A stretch of DNA of 64,000 bases, from the NCBI RefSeq assembly GCF_001718195.1, contig NZ_MCNV01000014.1:1-64000 (forward strand), read 5' to 3'. Below the pieces are notes generated by a model. That model was not told where the DNA came from. It saw nothing but the letters and a program-made list of their open reading frames with translations, and did no database searches. Below, piece after piece: positions 60,413-64,000 of the stretch (positions are counted from its first letter, which is position 1; every line of letters begins with the position of its first letter). The position numbers and the translations under genes are program-made. This stretch comes from Paraburkholderia nodosa. GTDB taxonomy: Bacteria > Pseudomonadota > Gammaproteobacteria > Burkholderiales > Burkholderiaceae.

Positions 60413-60585
60413 CACAAGAAAAAGCCAAAGCGCCAAAAACCACAACCCTTCCGCGATAGCACCAAAAAACCACAACAAAGCAAACCCAAACCAGACACCA
60501 AAGAAATACATATCAGAATTCGTTAGTTTGTCGCAGATGGAACCCTGACTAGACTGCAGGTCCATCTTGTTATGACAAGCGAACC

Positions 60586-61356
60586 ATGCCCCGAACAAAT
60601 CTGGTGGCGCTATCCCCCCAGCCGCTCTACGTCCAGATCAAGGACACGCTCCGAGAGCGCATCCTGAACGGCACCTATGCGCCGCACAGCCAGATGCCCT
60701 CCGAACACGAGCTATGCGCCCTGTTCGGCGTCAGCCGCATCACCGTGCGCCAGGCACTAGGCGATCTGCAAAAGGAAGGCCTGGTCTTCAGGCTGCACGG
60801 CAAGGGCACGTTCGTCTCCAGGCCCAAGGCATTCCAGAACGTAACCTCGCTGCAAGGCTTCGCGGAAGCGATGTCGTCGATGGGCTACGAAATTGTCAAC
60901 CAGTTGCGCAGCTTCAGGATCATCAAGGCCGATCGCCACGTCGCGCAACGGCTCAATCTTCTGGAAGGCGCGCCGGTCGCGGAAATCCATCGCGTGCGCA
61001 TGCTCAACCGCGAACCGGTTTCGCTAGAACTCACGTGGGTGCCGGAAGCGCTCGGCAAGCGGCTCGCCAACGCCGACCTCGCCACGCGCGACATTTTCCT
61101 GATTCTCGAGAACGACTGCGGCGTGCCGCTCGGTCATGCCGATGTGTCGATCGACGCGATTCTCGCCGATGACGACATCGCCCGCGCCCTGCGCGTGGAA
61201 GACGGCAGCCCCGTTCTGCGGATCGAACGCCTGACGCACGACGCATCCGGCAATCCCATCGACTACGAATACCTGTATTTCCGCGGCGACGCCTTCCAGT
61301 ACCGGCTGCGCGTCGACCGCCAAAAAACCCGTGCAAGGGGAAGGAAAGCGCTATGA
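60586..61356 (+). CDS. GntR-family regulator, HutC subfamily (UTRA domain)
   Basis: 256-residue regulator. The GntR winged helix covers about 10-78 (LYVQIKDTLRERILNGTYAP, MPSEHELCALFGVSRITVRQALGDLQKEGLVFRLHGKGTFV). A UTRA effector-binding domain covers about 95-240. Its stop overlaps the ATG of the flavoprotein gene (ATGA), so it is the first gene of the operon and is probably autoregulated. The effector is likely the sulfonate or other compound imported by the downstream system. Confidence 0.93.
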   Translation: MPRTNLVALSPQPLYVQIKDTLRERILNGTYAPHSQMPSEHELCALFGVSRITVRQALGDLQKEGLVFRLHGKGTFVSRPKAFQNVTSLQGFAEAMSSMGYEIVNQLRSFRIIKADRHVAQRLNLLEGAPVAEIHRVRMLNREPVSLELTWVPEALGKRLANADLATRDIFLILENDCGVPLGHADVSIDAILADDDIARALRVEDGSPVLRIERLTHDASGNPIDYEYLYFRGDAFQYRLRVDRQKTRARGRKAL

Positions 61357-63092
61357 ATACCGAAGTGCTCGAATACGACATCGTGGTCGTCGGCGGCGGC
61401 ACGGCCGGCCCAATGGCTGCAATCAAGGCCAAGGAACGCAACCCGGCGCTCAAGGTGCTGCTGCTTGAAAAAGCCAATGTCAAGCGCAGCGGCGCAATCT
61501 CGATGGGCATGGACGGCTTGAACAACGCCATCATTCCCGGCCACGCCACACCCGAGCAGTACACGCGCGAAATCACCGTCGCCAACGATGGCATTATCGA
61601 CCAGGAGGCCGTCTATGCGTATGCGCGACACAGCTTCACGACCATCGAGCAGCTCGACCGCTGGGGCGTGAAGTTCGAAAAAGACGGCAACGGCGACTAT
61701 GCCGTGAAGAAGGTCCATCACATGGGCGCTTACGTATTGCCCATGCCCGAAGGACACGACGTGAAAAAGATCCTCTACCGGCAGCTCAAACGTGCGCGCA
61801 TCGAGATCACGAACCGCATCGTCGCCACGCGGCTCATGACCGATTCGCAGGGCCGCATAAGCGGCGTTCTCGGCTTCGACTGCCGCACGGCGCAGTTCCA
61901 CGTGGTGCGCGCGAAAGCCGTGATTCTGTGCTGCGGCGCGGCGGGGCGCCTCGGTCTGCCCTCCTCCGGCTACCTGATGGGCACTTACGAGAATCCGACC
62001 AACGCGGGCGACGGCTACGCCATGGCGTACCACGCGGGCGCCGCCCTCGCGAATCTGGAATGCTTTCAAATCAATCCACTTATTAAGGACTACAACGGAC
62101 CGGCTTGTGCATATGTCACCGGGCCGCTCGGCGGCTTCACCGCGAACGGCAAGGGCGAGCGCTTCATCGAATGCGACTACTGGAGCGGCCAGATGATGTG
62201 GGAGTTCTACCAGGAGCTGCAGAGCGGAAACGGCCCCGTGTTCCTGAAGCTCGACCATCTTGCCGAGGAAACGATCCAGACCATCGAGCAGATCCTGCAC
62301 ACCAACGAGCGCCCGAGCCGCGGCCGGTTCCACGCGGGCCGCGGCACGGACTACCGTCAGCAGATGGTCGAGATGCATATTTCCGAGATCGGCTTTTGCA
62401 GCGGGCATAGCGCGTCGGGTGTCTATGTGAATGCGCGCGCGGAGACGACCGTACCCGGACTCTATGCAGCAGGCGACATGGCGGCCGTGCCCCACAACTA
62501 CATGCTAGGCGCATTCACCTACGGCTGGTTCGCGGGCGCCAACGCGGCCGAATACGTGGAGGGCCGCGAGCATGCGAGCCTCGACGAATCCCAGATCGCC
62601 GCTGAACGCGCACGGATCTACGCGCCGCTCGATCGCGAAAACGGACTCGCACCGGCCCAGGTCGAATACAAGCTGCGCCGCATGGTGAACGACTATCTTC
62701 AGCCGCCCAAGGTCACGCGCAAGATGGAGATCGGCCTGCAGCGCTTCGACGAGATCGCCGAAGACATCGAAGCGATCAAGGCCAACAATGCGCACGAATT
62801 GATGCGCGCCGCCGAGGTGCGCGCCATTCGCGACTGCGCGGAAATGGCGGCGCGCGCCTCACTGTTCCGCACCGAAAGCCGCTGGGGCCTGTATCACCAC
62901 CGGGTCGATTACCCGCAGCGCAACGACGCCGATTGGTTCTGCCATACGCACCTGCGCAAGGACGCTTCCGGCAGCATGACGAGCGAAAAGCGCGCGGTCG
63001 AGCCGTACATCATCCCGCTCGCGCAAGCGGATCGAGGCGCTTACGATCAGCTACGCATTCGCGAATCCGCGGAACTCGTCGCCGAACACTAA
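61353..63092 (+). CDS. AprA-like FAD flavoprotein (fumarate reductase/APS-reductase family)
   Basis: 579-residue flavoprotein. The N-terminal FAD motif is IVVVGGGTAGPMAAIKAKERNP and a long fumarate-reductase-type FAD domain follows, including GAISMGMDGLNNAI and the second FAD contact GLYAAGDMAAVPHNYMLGAFTYGWFAGANAAEYV. A C-terminal helical domain covers about 430-579. The closest relatives by architecture are adenylylsulfate reductase alpha subunits and organosulfonate-locus flavoproteins rather than true fumarate reductase. The adjacent tiny ferredoxin would be its partner, as AprB is for AprA. It starts within the GntR stop. Confidence 0.9.
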   Translation: MNTEVLEYDIVVVGGGTAGPMAAIKAKERNPALKVLLLEKANVKRSGAISMGMDGLNNAIIPGHATPEQYTREITVANDGIIDQEAVYAYARHSFTTIEQLDRWGVKFEKDGNGDYAVKKVHHMGAYVLPMPEGHDVKKILYRQLKRARIEITNRIVATRLMTDSQGRISGVLGFDCRTAQFHVVRAKAVILCCGAAGRLGLPSSGYLMGTYENPTNAGDGYAMAYHAGAALANLECFQINPLIKDYNGPACAYVTGPLGGFTANGKGERFIECDYWSGQMMWEFYQELQSGNGPVFLKLDHLAEETIQTIEQILHTNERPSRGRFHAGRGTDYRQQMVEMHISEIGFCSGHSASGVYVNARAETTVPGLYAAGDMAAVPHNYMLGAFTYGWFAGANAAEYVEGREHASLDESQIAAERARIYAPLDRENGLAPAQVEYKLRRMVNDYLQPPKVTRKMEIGLQRFDEIAEDIEAIKANNAHELMRAAEVRAIRDCAEMAARASLFRTESRWGLYHHRVDYPQRNDADWFCHTHLRKDASGSMTSEKRAVEPYIIPLAQADRGAYDQLRIRESAELVAEH

Positions 63093-63103
63093 GGAATCCG
63101 AAT

Positions 63104-63349
63104 ATGTCCTATACGCCGCACGAAATCTTCCAGCGCAGCAGTGCGCCCGTCACGATCGACGAAGACCGCTGCATCGCCGACAAAGGCTGCACGGTTTGCG
63201 TGGATGTGTGCCCGCTCGACCTGCTCGCAATCGATGTGAGCAAGGGTAAGGCCTATATGCAATTCGACGAATGCTGGTATTGCATGCCCTGCGAACGCGA
63301 CTGCCCGACCGGCGCAGTCAAGGTCGACATTCCGTACCTGTTGCGCTAA
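63104..63349 (+). CDS. Small ferredoxin, AprB-like, partner of the flavoprotein
   Basis: 81-residue iron-sulfur protein with two cysteine groups, CIADKGCTVCVDVCP and CWYCMPCERDCP, enough for two [4Fe-4S] clusters. It has the spacing of APS-reductase beta subunits and AsfB-like ferredoxins. It lies 11 bases after the flavoprotein stop and has AAGGAA before its ATG. It would pass electrons to or from the flavoprotein during oxidation or reduction of a sulfur compound. Confidence 0.9.
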   Translation: MSYTPHEIFQRSSAPVTIDEDRCIADKGCTVCVDVCPLDLLAIDVSKGKAYMQFDECWYCMPCERDCPTGAVKVDIPYLLR

Positions 63350-63395
63350 CCGCTGTCACCCAACGACGGTACCCGTATTGCTCGCCAAACAGATC

Positions 63396-64000
63396 ATGAA
63401 AACACGCCAACGGATTCTTCGCCTTTTCGCCGCCCCGCTACTGTTGAGCGCCGCGATCACCGTACACGCCGAGACGATTCGCGTCGCGATCGGCACCCAG
63501 GACACCACTATCAACTGCGCGACGGGTGGCCTCCTGATCCGCGAATTGCACTTGCTCGACAAGTATCTGCCCCACACCGGCAAATACGCGAACGTCACCT
63601 ACGACGTGCAGTGGAAGGACTTCACTTCCGGCGCGCCGCTCACGAACGAAATGGTGGCCGGCAAGCTCGACTTCGGCGCCATGGCGGATTTCCCGGGTTC
63701 GCTCAATGGCGCGGCGTTCCAGAAAGCGGGCCGAAAGAGCCTCTTCATCACCGTGCTCGAAGGCAGCACCGATGGCAGCGGCAACGGCATCGTCGTGCCC
63801 GTCAACTCGCCGCTGCATTCGATTGCCGACCTCAAGGGCAAGACGATCTCGGTACCGTTCGCCTCGACGTCGCACGGCATGCTGCTGCGCGCAATCAAAG
63901 CGCAAGGCTGGAACCCCGATACCGACGTGAACATCATCACGCAAGCGCCGGAAGTGGCAGGGAGCGCCCTCAAGGCGGGCAAGATCGACGCCCACGCCGA
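63396..64000 (+). CDS. Sulfonate/nitrate-type ABC binding protein (partial, cut by window end)
   Basis: The first 201 codons of an SsuA/TauA-like periplasmic binding protein. A signal peptide covers about 1-25 (ending VHAE). The mature part TIRVAIGTQDTTINCATGGLLIREL, EMVAGKLDFGAMADFPGSLNG and ADLKGKTISVPFASTSHGMLLRA is the typical aliphatic-sulfonate/nitrate-binding pattern. The reading frame is open to the last base. Permease and ATPase genes are expected just outside the window. Its position after the flavoprotein and ferredoxin suggests that their substrate is an imported sulfur or sulfonate compound. Confidence 0.9.
   Translation, partial: MKTRQRILRLFAAPLLLSAAITVHAETIRVAIGTQDTTINCATGGLLIRELHLLDKYLPHTGKYANVTYDVQWKDFTSGAPLTNEMVAGKLDFGAMADFPGSLNGAAFQKAGRKSLFITVLEGSTDGSGNGIVVPVNSPLHSIADLKGKTISVPFASTSHGMLLRAIKAQGWNPDTDVNIITQAPEVAGSALKAGKIDAHA

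Noticed and set aside
60341..60598. Trp/Phe-rich minus-strand frame after dctA that looks like a membrane protein
   Set aside because: Its hydrophobic composition follows from the T-poor, A/C-rich + strand. It runs into the antisense of dctA and overlaps the inverted repeat, so a real gene is unlikely.
1..64000. CRISPR arrays, prophage, insertion sequences and tRNA genes
   Set aside because: No regularly spaced repeats, phage structural genes, transposase motifs or cloverleaf-forming segments were recognised by reading; a covariance-model scan could not be run.

Overview
The window is about 64 kb of high-GC DNA. It has dense, mostly GC3-rich genes, ATGA start/stop overlaps and many paired LysR/AraC/Lrp/TetR/MarR regulators. 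This, with accessory catabolic and efflux operons, points to a betaproteobacterium of the Burkholderia/Paraburkholderia/Caballeronia group. That placement rests on recognised protein families and an rrn leader, not on a database search. No tRNA, insertion sequence, prophage or CRISPR array was found. An rRNA operon promoter with a boxA leader sits at the extreme left and fires leftwards out of the window.

Layout. 0.3-10.5 kb: a membrane PAS-GGDEF-EAL cyclic-di-GMP enzyme; a secreted GH3 beta-glucosidase with a LacI-type operator; a small secreted protein; a LysR/NmrA divergent pair; a GNAT; and a GlxA-type AraC regulator divergent from a small muconolactone-isomerase-like protein. 10.7-31.5 kb: a large nitrogen-compound catabolic island. 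On the + strand it has a hydroxyacid dehydrogenase, class III transaminase, Lrp regulator, semialdehyde dehydrogenase and M14 deacylase. Convergent to these is a ten-gene minus-strand operon: HAD hydrolase, FAD amine oxidase, dipeptide/opine ABC transporter, a three-subunit FAD/2Fe-2S oxidase and an AraC regulator. A further aldehyde dehydrogenase lies upstream. Two paralogous double-GNAT proteins bracket the island. This is the best candidate here for an undescribed pathway.

31.6-40.3 kb holds single genes: small hypothetical proteins, a ModA-like binding protein with a Pro/Gln tail, a VOC protein, a radical SAM/SPASM-like enzyme, an MDR reductase divergent from an XRE regulator, a PbpG-type DD-peptidase, and an LRR-kinase fusion. 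40.3-47.2 kb is a complete RND efflux operon (adaptor, pump, outer-membrane factor) divergent from a TetR regulator; the pump carries an unusual Ser/Thr tract. 47.2-55.6 kb: MEKHLA protein, chemoreceptor, small secreted proteins, an ABM monooxygenase/MarR divergent pair with a clear operator, cardiolipin synthase, a FemAB-like acyltransferase and a cystathionine-gamma-synthase-family enzyme.

55.6-64 kb: an NAD-dependent epimerase; a tartrate module (LysR, D(-)-tartrate dehydratase TarD, DctA-type symporter); and the start of an operon with a GntR regulator, AprA-like flavoprotein, small ferredoxin and a sulfonate/nitrate-type binding protein cut by the window end. That operon resembles organosulfonate-use loci. 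Start codons were chosen from Shine-Dalgarno spacing and family length, so several differ from the longest open frame.
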